From: Nageia nagi
Lineage: Eukaryota; Pinophyta
NCBI GenBank assembly: GCA_050084985.1
Contig: JBITNC010000002.1
Coordinates: 15,128,001-15,192,000, forward strand
DNA: 64,000 bases
Reading direction: 5' to 3'
Shown here: piece by piece, positions 54,561 through 64,000 of the stretch
Position numbering within the stretch: position 1 is the stretch's first letter
Layout of the letters: every line of letters starts with the position of its first letter
Translations under genes and position numbers: made by a program
The notes under the pieces: generated by a model
What the model saw: only the letters and a program-made list of their open reading frames with translations
What the model was told of the DNA's origin: nothing
The model's database searches: none

Positions 54561-55229
54561 TAAGGTTTACATAGGCCTCACCCCATTTTTTGGGTTAAAA
54601 TAAATTTATAAAGAAAACCTTCATAATGTTAGGGAATTATCCTAAAAAGGAAGAGTAAAATATGTGAAGCCCACTTCCCCATCAACAAAGTGAATGATGT
54701 GAAGTAATTAATATTCATAGATATTACAAAATACTTAAACATACTAACCATAATGGAACAAAGTTGATTTAATCTTTATGTTTAATTTTTTTTTGCAATA
54801 TTAAGTACAATAATTATTGCAAAAAAATTTATATTATTCCAAAAATGTTACTTAGATTTTATTTGCAATTAATTTATGAATGAAGTAAACAAAATCTTAA
54901 GTGTTGATTTTTATTATTCTTAAATTTTTATTTAGTACTAAGTTTTAATGGTAATATCTTTAATGCCACTATGTTTAATACCATTTTTAGAATGATAATC
55001 ACTATTTGCTTCCATGATTAGGTAGTTTATATCCATTAACATAGATATATTTATCGCTTTCCTTTTATCAAGTGCATGTGGGATCTTTAAATGCAAAGTA
55101 ATATTCAAATAATAATGCTTTATATGACAAAAAGTTAATACTTATCTTCTTTGTTAATACTTAAGGGTGTAAATAGCTTAATATAAATATTTGATGGCAT
55201 TCCTAATTTCTTTTTGCCTTGAATAGATT

Positions 55230-55520
55230 GATAAATAATCTTATGGCATTGGCTTATGGCTTATGCATCTTGACTAGGGGGCATAGTCAAGTTGGTATTT
55301 TGTGGCTTATGCTTATGCATCTTGACTAGGTGGCATAGTCAAGTTGATAGTTTGTGGCATTGGCTTATACATCTTGACTAGGTGGCATACTAAGTTGGCA
55401 TTTTTTGGCTTATGGCTTATGTATCTTGACTCGATGGCATAGTCAAGTTGGCATTGTATGGTTTGAGTCTTGTGGCTTGTAAATCTTGACTTAATAGCAT
55501 AGTTAAGTTAGCATTTGATC
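55230..55520 (+). repeat. 52-bp tandem array with perfect hairpin
   Basis: CTTGACTA recurs at 55269, 55321, 55373 and 55425 (52-bp spacing; the last core is CTTGACTC) and once more at 55485. In the first two units it is followed by seven bases and TAGTCAAG, an 8-bp perfect inverted repeat. Later units have partly lost it. The spacer is GGCTTATGGCTTATGCAT-like. Confidence 0.88.
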
Positions 55521-57229
55521 CTTCTTGGCTTGGTAATTAAGATAATATGTGTATAATGTATCTTAATATGTAATGGAATATAATGGCATATAATGTAGCT
55601 ATGTTTGGTGTTAATCCTCTGCTTATAGGTAGGAGTACGAGCTCCTCGAGAGATAATTGATCCCTCCATAAGTGTCATTTTCATAAAAGGGGAGAATTAT
55701 TATTTATAATAAATCTACACCATAATCTTGTTCGCATGATAAGTGTGTATTGAAAGAATGATTTCATATCCTATAGTTGCATAACTTATATTAATCTCAG
55801 TTTGTGTATGTGATAAATGCTCATCAAAAGACTAATTTCATATTATATAATAACAATTAGATCTGGTTATTTCTTAACAAGCTAAGGGGAAGTTCCAGGA
55901 TGCATTGGGAGTGACATGTTCTTGTTATCATGTTGTTATACTATCATTATTATTGCACTAACTTAGCATATATGGTATGTTTGTTCTTCACTTTTCTTTC
56001 AATTATACACCAACTATTTTAAGTGGCATTAAGTGATTAAAATTTTTGGTTCCACTAATGCTTTGAAAATAAATATCGTGTACAAAAGCATGGTAGAGTT
56101 GAGTAGTAGTGTGTGTTGACATTTTTCACCTAAACTAGTGGTGCTTAATTGACTGTTTACACTTGAAGCATTGTATAACCAAAGGTATAGATTGACATTC
56201 GAATTAAGTGACATGATAATAGTCATGGAGAAGTGGCTTCTAGCATGCATGCTTAGGGTTATCCCTGAGTGAAGGGGATGTAGAAGGAGATATACAAAAT
56301 TATACCAAATCAGAAGGAGCATTGGCCTTAAGTGTCACTCTAGCCAATATTGGGGAGGTATCATCATTGTACGTTATGGCTAATGCTTCATTAATGGAGC
56401 ATGACAATAAGGTTTTACATGAGCAATTGAACGTTGTGAAAATACAATGTGATATGTTTAAGAGGGAAAGGGTTGTATGTGAAAAGGCATTTGACTTTCT
56501 TATGGAGGAGCATAATAGGATAATGATTGAGAAAGAAAAGTTTCTTAAATGAATGCATGAGCTAAGTGAGGATTTAGAGGATATAAGGCTAGATGTCACT
56601 ACTTGTGTAAGCCCTCGAGTTACTCTTTTTACCCTAAGATGAATGTAGAGTGAGGTGTGCATGACCTTATTAGTGAAGGTTTTTCATTATTAATAAATAT
56701 GTATTGGAAATGATATTGCCCATATTGGTTATAAATAAGAAATAAACATGTGCATATGATTGAAATCTGCTTATTGGATGTTGAATTACATTACATGTAT
56801 GGATACCAAATGGTAAGGTGAATAAGATTTCTAATTTTATTAAAGAATTTGGTATGCATGTATGTGCTTGCTTGAATATGATAGATCTTCATATTAGTAC
56901 ATGATTATGTTAAGATAAGCATTGAGAAACCAAAACACTCATAAAACATTGGTTAGCATCATAAGAATGCATTACAAATATACACTATATATTGAAATTA
57001 TCAAGCATAAAATTAAACCATGTAATCTTTTCCAGTAATCTTCCAAGTTTTATCAAGCACAAAAATACATGATTTAATATCATGCAGGTCCAATGGATGA
57101 GGGGTGTATATACTTAAATATCATGAGTGGAATTGTTGCATTATTCTTATAATGAATTTCATTATATATGCATTGTTGACCTTCTCAGTCATGTATGCTA
57201 GGTTGAGGAAGTTTTAAACTTCATAGACT
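55521..57229. other. Intergenic, one short helical ORF
   Basis: At 56322-56552 a 76-codon plus-strand ORF (MALSVTLANIGEVSSLYVMA) is followed by helical, charged sequence (KRERVVCEKAFDFLMEEHNR). A near-continuous extension follows a TGA at 56550. I do not recognise it; it may be a retroelement gag remnant. The rest is AT-rich and featureless. Confidence 0.3.
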
Positions 57230-57720
57230 GTAATGATCCCAAAATATACATAAAATTAATTTTCTAAAAATATGCTACAAACTTTTCAGTAGATGCAATT
57301 ATGGATGTAATAGTTAGCAACCTTAGCCACTCATGGATTAATGAAATTATGAGTACTTCCTAAATCCAACAATATTATGAGAGGGCACTTTTTAAAGAAC
57401 CCTTCAACCTTCATAGTTTGAGGGGTGGTAATTCTTACTAATGCATTGTAAGAGATAATTGGGGCCTCCTCATCTAGAATTTCCTTTGTATCCTATTTAG
57501 GTGTGCTCTCATATTCCTCATCACTAGGAGCATCAGCATCAAATAAAATATAACTTTTATTGTGTATAATGATGGCCATGAACAAATTTCTCATCACAAT
57601 TATAGCATAAACCTTTCTTTCTATGCTACTCAACCCTTTCTTTTTGCCTCTCCCTCTTACCTAACCACTCGACCTTCTCCCTTGCAACCCATTCCTTAAT
57701 TTTTTTTCTCTCTTTGCTTG
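57230..57720 (-). pseudogene. Ty3/gypsy gag-protease remnant
   Basis: On the minus strand, sequence near 57640-57590 reads RKKGLCYNCDEKFVHGHH, the gypsy zinc-knuckle context (usually GLCYNCDEKF.PGH.C), with the final Cys lost. Further down, near 57400-57330, shifted frames resemble the stretch leading to the protease site. It is badly decayed and ends about 200 bp left of the full gypsy element. Confidence 0.65.
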
Positions 57721-57925
57721 ACAAACAAGCTTTTCCCATAATGATGAGTTTTTAATTGTGTGAAGTATGAATTCAAATTAGCATTAAGTTTGCATTTAAT
57801 AGGATTATGGGTATCCACTTTCATTTAATTTTTTGCAGACTTATGGATAAATTAGTACATTTCTTAAATGACTCATTAAATATTTCCTTGTTGAAAGGGT
57901 TTAACCAAATAAGTATCATTATTTG

Positions 57926-59064
57926 TGATCCAAAATTTGGATCCCTTTGATATTTAGTAATATCCATTTCAATGTATTCATTGTGATCATCTTGTCTTCA
58001 GCTTTCTGATGCTTCTTTCGAATCGAGAATCTGAGTCCGTATGTGGAAGATATGGTATTATTTCAGTTTGTGTATTTTGAAAAAAAAAAGATTAAAAAAA
58101 AAAATTCAAATGTATTGGTAGGCATTGGAGAGGGGACCCATCGGACCACGTCAGAGGAGGCATGCGTGGAAGGGTGACAGGGCCGCATGGAGGTGATGAG
58201 GAGTTTGACCGATCGTGAGATCGCCAACCTAGCCCATCCGCTTATCGTGTGGAGATAGCCCATCCGCCTGCCGCATGGAGACAACCAAGCCACATGACTC
58301 TAGCCCATTTGCCCATGCATGAGACTACCCATGCAAGCCGCCAGTTAAGCTGCCAACCAAACCACCATCTGACCGTTTGACCGCTTGACCGCCTACCATG
58401 TGTCGCCACCATAATGCACCCACCCAGTTTTAGAGTTTTTAATGTATTTTGGTGTTTCAAAGGTTTTTTGGTGATTTTGATTCACCTAAGGTCCTATTAT
58501 TACGTTGAGTAATTCTATCAGCTTGAAACAGTCCAGAGAGCATATTATTTTGATTTCAAAGCTCATTTTTGGGAGATTTTTGCAACCATTTGAACCCAAA
58601 TTTGATAGGAAGATCAAGGAGGTTAATGGGTATCTAAAAATAGATTTTTTTTAATCAAATTTACTAGTTGTAATACTCCCCAGTTTTAGCTCTAAAAATT
58701 ATATAAAAAGGGAGCAAATTGGAAGTGAAAAAAAAGGAGGATTTCAAGAAGGTTGTTCTCAGTTCTTGTTGTGATTTTTAAAGCTGTGAGTGTGTTGTGA
58801 ATGTGAGAGGAGGTTTTGAAGGACCAAAGAGGCCTTGTAAAGTGATTCCACCCATTGATAGTAGAGAGGTTTTGAGCTGGATGTAGCCCACACTGGGTGA
58901 ACCAGGATAAATTTTGCTTGTCTCTTCTATGGTGAATGCTTTTCTCTTCTCTATGTTTACAAATTTATTCCTGATTTTCCTTTACAAGTACTTAATTATT
59001 TTAAGTGTGAATTAATTCTAAGTAAAGGTTAAAGTGAAATTTTAATCTTATTATTTATGGATCA
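57926..59064 (+). repeat. 5' LTR of the gypsy element
   Basis: It begins TGATCCAAAATTTGG and ends ...TGGATCA just before the primer-binding site, about 1139 bp. Its first 970 bp match 63032-64000. U3 contains a GC-rich stretch (58130-58430) with repeated GACCGCC / CCATCCGCC motifs. The end may be a few bases off. Confidence 0.88.
58702..58709 (+). promoter_or_regulatory. LTR TATA box
   Basis: TATAAAAA lies about 360 bp before the LTR end and is conserved in the 3' LTR at 63806 (TATAAAA). Spacing and conservation fit the U3 promoter. Confidence 0.6.
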
Positions 59065-59068
59065 AGTT

Positions 59069-59080
59069 TGGTATCAGAGC
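59069..59080 (+). other. Primer-binding site (tRNA-Met type)
   Basis: TGGTATCAGAGC, four bases after the LTR end, complementary to the 3' end of initiator tRNA-Met. Confidence 0.9.
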
Positions 59081-59110
59081 AAGTTGAAATCATTAGAATA
59101 ACCTATATTT

Positions 59111-60100
59111 TTGAGATTGTTGTTGGTGTTTGGAAGGTGTTTTTGCATGTATACCAGGTCACAAAGCAAGAAAGGAGAAGGAGAATTTGTGGAGGAGGAT
59201 CCAAAAATTAGTTCTAGAGTTTGGCTAAAGAAGCAAAGAGAGCTTGGAGCCATGGCCAATGAAGGAGGGTCTAATGTGGAAAAGCAAATTGCTGATCTCT
59301 CTACGATGTTCCAGAAGATGTCTCTACAATTCCAATAACTTCAAGAACAACAATACAAGAAAAATGAAGGTGAAACTAGTGAATGTAATAAAATTGACAA
59401 TGATGTTACACATAGTGTTTTTCAAAGTTCTCCTTTGAAATTGGAAGTTAAATTTGATTTGCCTACTTTTATTGGAGAAGTGAATGCTGAGAAGTTAGAC
59501 CATTGGATTAAACAAATTGAAGTATATTGTAGAATTCAAAAAATTGTAAGAGATGAGGATAAAATCCAATTAGCAACCCTTAAAATGAGTGGTAATGCAC
59601 TTGTTTGGTGGAAAAGTTGTTTACAAAGTAAGAATGAATCAATTCAAGCTTGTATTACTTCTTGGACCCATTTTGTACAATTGCTTAGAAATCAATTTTA
59701 TCCTTTGGGTTATTGACAAAAGGCAGTCATGGAATGGCAAACTTTTCGCCAAGGCAAAGGGTGAAGTGTGCAAGAGTACACTACGAAAATCCGAAGAAGA
59801 GCTACAATGCTAGGTATTCCTCTTGATTCCCAAGATACTCTTCTTAAGTATATTGGTGGTTTGCATAATTATTTAAGGCATACAATATTGATGTTTTATC
59901 CAAATGATTTGGATAAAGTTTTTGTATAAGCCACTCACTTAGAAGAAAGGGGAAAATTCATTAAGGATGGGAAAAATAAAAATGCTTCCAATAACAATAG
60001 TAATAATGATTCTGAAAAGAACAAAGGAAAGGGGGAAAAGAAAACTATGTCTACTACACAAAAAGAGAAGTCTAAAGATGTATGTAAACATTGTCAAAAA
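59111..60100 (+). pseudogene. Gypsy gag with CCHC zinc knuckle, interrupted
   Basis: One frame carries gag from about 59150. The capsid part includes KFDLPTFIGEVNAEKLDHWI and WTHFVQLLRNQFYPLGY (59435-59716). An Asn/Lys-rich spacer follows, then a CCHC knuckle C-x2-C-x4-H-x4-C (VCKHCQKEGHLEVKC, about 60078-60122). Stops interrupt the frame at 59336 (TAA), 59714 (TGA), 59762 (TGA) and 59927 (TAA); from 60047 it is open. Each stop is one transition from Gln or Arg. Confidence 0.88.
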
Positions 60101-60122
60101 GAAGGTCATTTAGAGGTTAAAT

Positions 60123-60955
60123 GTTGGAAATTGCATCCTAAATTACACCCTAAACCTAAAGGTCAAAAGAAACAAACAAATACTATTACTAAGGAAATTG
60201 AAGATGGTTCAGATGTAGATGATAAAATGGCATGTATGGTTTTGCATAATGCACCTAATGAAGATGAGGAAAAGAAGAAAATTGAACTTTTTCACATCAA
60301 GGTGCAAGCTAAGAAGACTAGGATTGATACATTGTTTGATTCTGGATCTCAAGCTAACTTAATTGCAAAAAAGTATGTCAAATCACTTGCACTCACTACT
60401 CAACCTCATCCAAACCCATATCCATTGGGATGGGTTAATAAAAATTCAAAGTTAAAGGTAACACAACAATGCAAGTTGCAATTTGGGATTAACAGGGATT
60501 ACATTGATGAAGTTTTACTTGATGTTGTTCCTTTGGATATTTGTGGGATTGTGCTTGGTAGTCCTTATCTATGGGAAAGAGATGCTTTATTTTATAGAAA
60601 GGAAACTAAATATAGACTCATTAAAGATGGAATTGAATACATGGTTAGCACTCATCAAAGCAAGAAAAAGGATATTTCTTTGATTACTATAGGACAAGCA
60701 AAGAGACTAATCAATACAAGACAAATGTTTGTACTTGCAATGGTGAAATCTCAAGATGAAGTAGAAATCATAAAGGCACTTGAAGATTGTGAACCACAAT
60801 ACAAAGAAGAAGTAAAAGAGGTAATTTCTGAATTTGAAGATTTATTTCAAGTACCTAAAGAACTTCCACCAAAAAGAGAGATATACAACATGAGATTCAA
60901 TTACATCCTGATGTTGCACTTTCTAATATTGGCTTATATAGAAATTCTATTTTAG
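60123..60955 (+). pseudogene. Gypsy aspartic protease region and RT leader
   Basis: This is part of the 302-codon open frame 60047-60955. The protease motif is IDTLFDSGSQANLIAKKYV (about 60323-60380), with DSG as the active site and GIVLGSPYLWERDA as the later conserved block. It continues into DLFQVPKELPPKREI, the usual leader before RT. A two-base gain in a short AT repeat near 60887 shifts the frame, so RT follows in another frame. Confidence 0.9.
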
Positions 60956-62160
60956 AAACTGAAGAAATTAAGAAACAAGTCAAGGAATTGTTAGATCAAG
61001 GAGTCATTAGACCTAGCACATCACCATGTGGATCTCCTATTGTTATAATTCCAAAGAAAGATAAAACTTGGCGTATGTGTGTTGATTACAGGGCACTAAA
61101 TAAGATCATGGTTAAAAATCGATATCCTTTGCCACGTATTGATGATTTAATGGATCAATTACAAAAAGCTAGGCTTTTCACAAAATTGGATCTAAGAAGT
61201 GGTTATCATCAAGTACAAGTTAAAGAAAAGGATGTGTGGAAAACTACTTTTAAAACTAGGCAAGGATTATTTGAATGGTTGGTTTTACCATTTGGATTAT
61301 GCAATGCTCATGCTACTTTCATGCGTGTAATAAATGAGGTTTTAAGGCCTTTCATTGATGATTTTGTTATTATGTATCTTGATGATATTATCATTTACAG
61401 TGATAATTGAAAAGATCATGTGGTACATATTCGTAAAGTGTTTGAAGTTTTAAGGGAAGTAAAACTCTATTTGAAGATGTCTAAGTGTGAGTTTATCAAG
61501 AAAAGTTTAACCTATCTTGGCCACATTATAGGTGAAGGTCAATTGAGGATAGATCCTGCAAAAATTGAGGCTGTGTTGAAATGGCCTACTCCCACTAATG
61601 TGACAGAGACTAGGAGTTTTCTTGGGGTAGTACAATATTTATGCAAGTTTATTGCTAACTTTTCTTACATGGCTTCTCCACTTCATGCAATTACAGAAAA
61701 GAGTCATGGATTTCAGTGGGGAGGAAAAGAACAACATGCTTTTGAATTGCTTAAAAAGAAAATCAGTAATGCTCCAGTACTTACTTTGCCTAATCTTCAG
61801 AAATCTTTTGAAATTGAAACTGATGCAAGTGACTATGCTATGGGTGCAGTTTTATTACAGAAAAAACATTCAGTTTGCTATCACTCGAAAATGTTTACTA
61901 GTGCAATAAGAAATTATCCCACATATGACAAAGAGTTGTATGCATTAGTTCAAAGTGTTAAGAAATGGAAGCATTATTTGGTAGGTAAAGAGATAATAAT
62001 TCATACAGATCATCAACCCTTGCAATATCTTCAATCTCAATCTAAGTTGCAATAATATAGGCACTTTCGTTGGATGGGATTTTTGCAACAATTTTATTTG
62101 GTGATTGAGTACAAGAAGGGTACTCAAAATAAAATTGTTGATATGTTGTCTAGGCCTCCA
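60956..62160 (+). pseudogene. Gypsy reverse transcriptase and RNase H
   Basis: The RT (60988-61410) has all main blocks: MCVDYRALNKI, RYPLPRIDDLMDQL, FTKLDLRSGYHQV, LPFGLCNAHATFMRVIN and the catalytic YLDDIIIYS. After a TGA at 61408 the same frame goes on with KCEFIKKSLTYLGHII and the RNase H domain (FEIETDASDYAMGAVLLQ, YPTYDKELYALV, TDHQPLQYL), then a TAA at 62053. FGLCNAHATF replaces the usual FGLxNAPATF, a Pro-to-His change. The regions beyond the stops are well preserved. Confidence 0.93.
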
Positions 62161-62991
62161 ATAGTTTCCAGTGTTGTGATTCTGCAAAATAGTTCTTTAA
62201 TGCATGATGGGTATAAATAACAATATATGGTTGATCCTAATTTCCAAAATGTCTATCATAGATTGAGTCTTGGTAATGAGGTTGGAAATCATGACTTTCA
62301 TTTGCATGATGGATTACTTTTTCATTAGGGCAAACTTTGTATTCCTAATGGTGAGAGAAATGATTTGATTAGGGAAGCTCATACTTCTCGTATTTCAGGG
62401 CACTTTGGTGTTGGTCTTCCTACTTCTATCATTTTTGACAGGGATTCCAGGTTTCTTGGAAAATTTTGGACTTCTTTGTGGGAAAGGATGGACACTAAGC
62501 TAAAGAGGAGTATAGCATTTCATCCATGGAGGCATGATCGTCATCGAGTGGATCATAAATTTCAGGTTGGGGATCAGGTATGTCTTCATCTCAACAAGGA
62601 AAGGCAACATGGCAAGGGAAAGAAGTTGAAACTAATAAGGTATGGTCCATTTACCATTATTGGTCAAGTTGGAGATAAAGCATTTCAGTTAGACTTACCA
62701 CCCTATATGCAAATGTATTCTATTATTAATGTTGAGAACTTGAAGTTGTATGAACCAGCCTTAGTTGCAGAAGATACAGATGTTATGTTACTGTCAATTA
62801 AGGATTTAGCCCCTGAGCACATGGATGTGTTGGTTGAGGATGCAGTATTGGAAAATAAGCAATGATCATCTCATAGTGGCATACATGAGGTATGGCATAT
62901 TGGAGTGAAGGGCCAACATCCACAAAAGGCCAAGTGGTATGCAGTTGATTGGGTGAGGGAGCTCTACCCTCACCTCATTTCATCATCCTAA
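62161..62991 (+). pseudogene. Gypsy integrase, internally deleted
   Basis: The frame continues from RNase H with stops at 62218 (TAA), 62326 (TAG) and 62863 (TGA). The start of the HHCC finger remains (EAHTSRISGHFGV, about 62374-62412) but runs directly into GLPTSIIFDRDSRFLGKFW. This loses the Cys pair and the first catalytic Asp. A second junction at FHPWRHDRHRVDHKF (about 62522-62560) removes the catalytic Glu region. The C-terminal domain (QVGDQVCLHLNKE, RYGPFTIIGQVGDKAFQLDL, VENLKLYEP) and a tail with W-x-IGVKGQHPQKAKW (about 62897) remain. Confidence 0.88.
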
Positions 62992-63020
62992 ATGCTTTTG
63001 GGGATAAAAGCTCTCTCTCA

Positions 63021-63031
63021 GTGGGGAGGAA
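63021..63031 (+). other. Polypurine tract
   Basis: GTGGGGAGGAA directly precedes the 3' LTR start TGATCC, the expected plus-strand primer site. Confidence 0.85.
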
Positions 63032-64000
63032 TGATCCAAATTTTGGATCCCTTTGATATTCAATAATCTCCATTTTAGTGTGTTCATTGTGATCATCTTG
63101 TCTTCAGCTTTTCAATGCTTCTTTTGGATCGAGAATCCAAGTTCGTATGTGGAAGATATGGTATTATTTCAATTTGTGTATTTTGAAAAAAAAAGATTAA
63201 AAAAAAATTCAAATGTATTGGTGGGCATTGGAGAGGGGACCCGTCGGACCACGTCGGAGGAGGCATGCATGGAAGGGTGACAGGGCCGCGTGGAGGTGAT
63301 GAGGAGTTTGACCGACTGTGTGATCGCCAACCTAGCCCATCCACCTACTATGTGGAGACAGCCTGTCCGCCTACCGCATGGAGACAGCCAAGCCATGTGA
63401 CCGCCAACCCATCCACCCATGCATGAGATTGCCCATGCAAGTCACCAGCTAAGTTGTCAACCAGACCACCGTCTAATTGTTTGACCGCTTGACCACCTAC
63501 CACGTGTTGCCACCATAATGCACCCGCCCAATTTTAGATTTTTTAATGTATTTTGGTGTTTCAAAGGTTTTTTGGTGATTTTTGATTCGCCTAAGGTCTT
63601 ATTATTAGGATGAGTAATTTTGTCAGCCTGAAACAGTCTAGAGAGTGTATTGTTTTGATTTTAGAGCTCATTTTTAGGAGATTTTTGCAACCATTTGAGC
63701 CCAAATTTGACAGGAAGATCAAGGAGGTTAATGGGTATCTAAAAATAGGTTTTTTATATCAAATTTCCTAGTTGTAATACTCTCCAGTTTTAGCTCCACA
63801 AATTGTATAAAAAGGGAGCAAATTGGAAGTGAAAAAAAAGGAGGATTTCAGGAAGGTTATTCTCAGTTCTTGTTGTGATTTTCAGAGCTATGACTGTGTT
63901 GTGAATGTGAGAGGAGGTTTTGAAGGACCAAGGAGGCCTTGTAAAGTGATTCCACCCATTGATAGTAGAGAGCTTTTGAGCTAGATGTAGCCCACACTGG
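63032..64000 (+). repeat. 3' LTR of the gypsy element (truncated by window)
   Basis: It starts TGATCCAAATTTTGG and follows the 5' LTR closely to the window end, corresponding to 57926 to about 58896. It keeps the TATA box at 63806-63812. Differences from the 5' LTR are mainly C/T and G/A, plus a few single-base gaps. Confidence 0.9.

Larger units (their letters stand above)
57926..64000 (+). mobile_element. Ty3/gypsy LTR retrotransposon, defective, runs past right edge
   Basis: The order is 5' LTR (57926-59064), tRNA-Met primer site (59069), gag, zinc knuckle, protease, RT, RNase H, deleted integrase, polypurine tract (63021-63031) and 3' LTR (63032 on). The 3' LTR is cut by the window end after about 970 bp, with about 170 bp expected beyond. 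The two LTRs have small scattered differences, mostly transitions. Nine stops, one frameshift and two integrase deletions mean it could not move on its own. The target duplication cannot be checked because the right end is outside. Confidence 0.92.

Noticed and set aside
58063-58460. Minus-strand ORFs of 72-76 codons, repeated at 63093-63420
   Set aside because: They lie in the GC-rich U3 part of the two gypsy LTRs and occur twice only because the LTR does.
1-64000. tRNA, rRNA or organelle-derived genes
   Set aside because: No cloverleaf-compatible sequence, rRNA segment or plastid/mitochondrial coding block was recognised while reading either strand. A tRNAscan or BLAST run could still find a short one.

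Overview
This window looks like nuclear DNA of a seed plant with a very large, transposon-filled genome, most likely a gymnosperm and probably a conifer. The evidence is AT-rich sequence, one spliced gene with plant-type exons and introns up to 15.7 kb, and dense old LTR, LINE and hAT remnants. The species cannot be told from the sequence.

The only host gene I can support runs on the minus strand from 51291 to beyond the left edge. Eight exons (51291-51037, 43414-43307, 43026-42934, 42824-42684, 32429-32337, 32140-32101, 25450-25220, 9501-9308) join in phase into 385 open codons. They encode an F-box followed by a FIST domain, the architecture of Arabidopsis At5g63520. The C-terminal exons were not found in 1-9307 and probably lie outside the window. 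Three introns are small (280, 109 and 196 bp). The other complete ones are 7.6, 10.3, 6.7 and 15.7 kb.

Most intronic sequence is transposon debris. Intron 8 (1-9307) holds a hAT-like non-autonomous element and two minus-strand LTR-like repeats. Intron 7 (9502-25219) holds LINE remnants of two families, an unrecognised decayed coiled-coil coding unit, and tandem repeats. Intron 6 (25451-32100) holds an LTR-like repeat and a Ty3/gypsy pol remnant with a hAT-like element between its parts. Intron 4 (32430-42683) holds a 3.85 kb hAT transposon with terminal inverted repeats, 8-bp target duplications and a decayed transposase. Intron 1 (43415-51036) holds a broken PDS5-like gene copy next to a retrotransposon LTR and primer-binding site, plus LINE and Ty1/copia remnants.

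Upstream of the gene (51.3-64 kb) are a LINE ORF1 remnant, two tandem arrays with self-complementary cores, a minus-strand gypsy gag fragment, and a plus-strand Ty3/gypsy element (57926 to past the right edge). The gypsy element keeps a full 5' LTR, primer-binding site, gag, protease, RT and RNase H, polypurine tract and most of its 3' LTR. Its integrase has large deletions and its reading frames are cut by stop codons that all fit C-to-T decay.

I see no tRNA, rRNA, CRISPR or prokaryote-type system. The least explained items are the coiled-coil coding unit at 13813-15041 and the PDS5-like copy beside the LTR.
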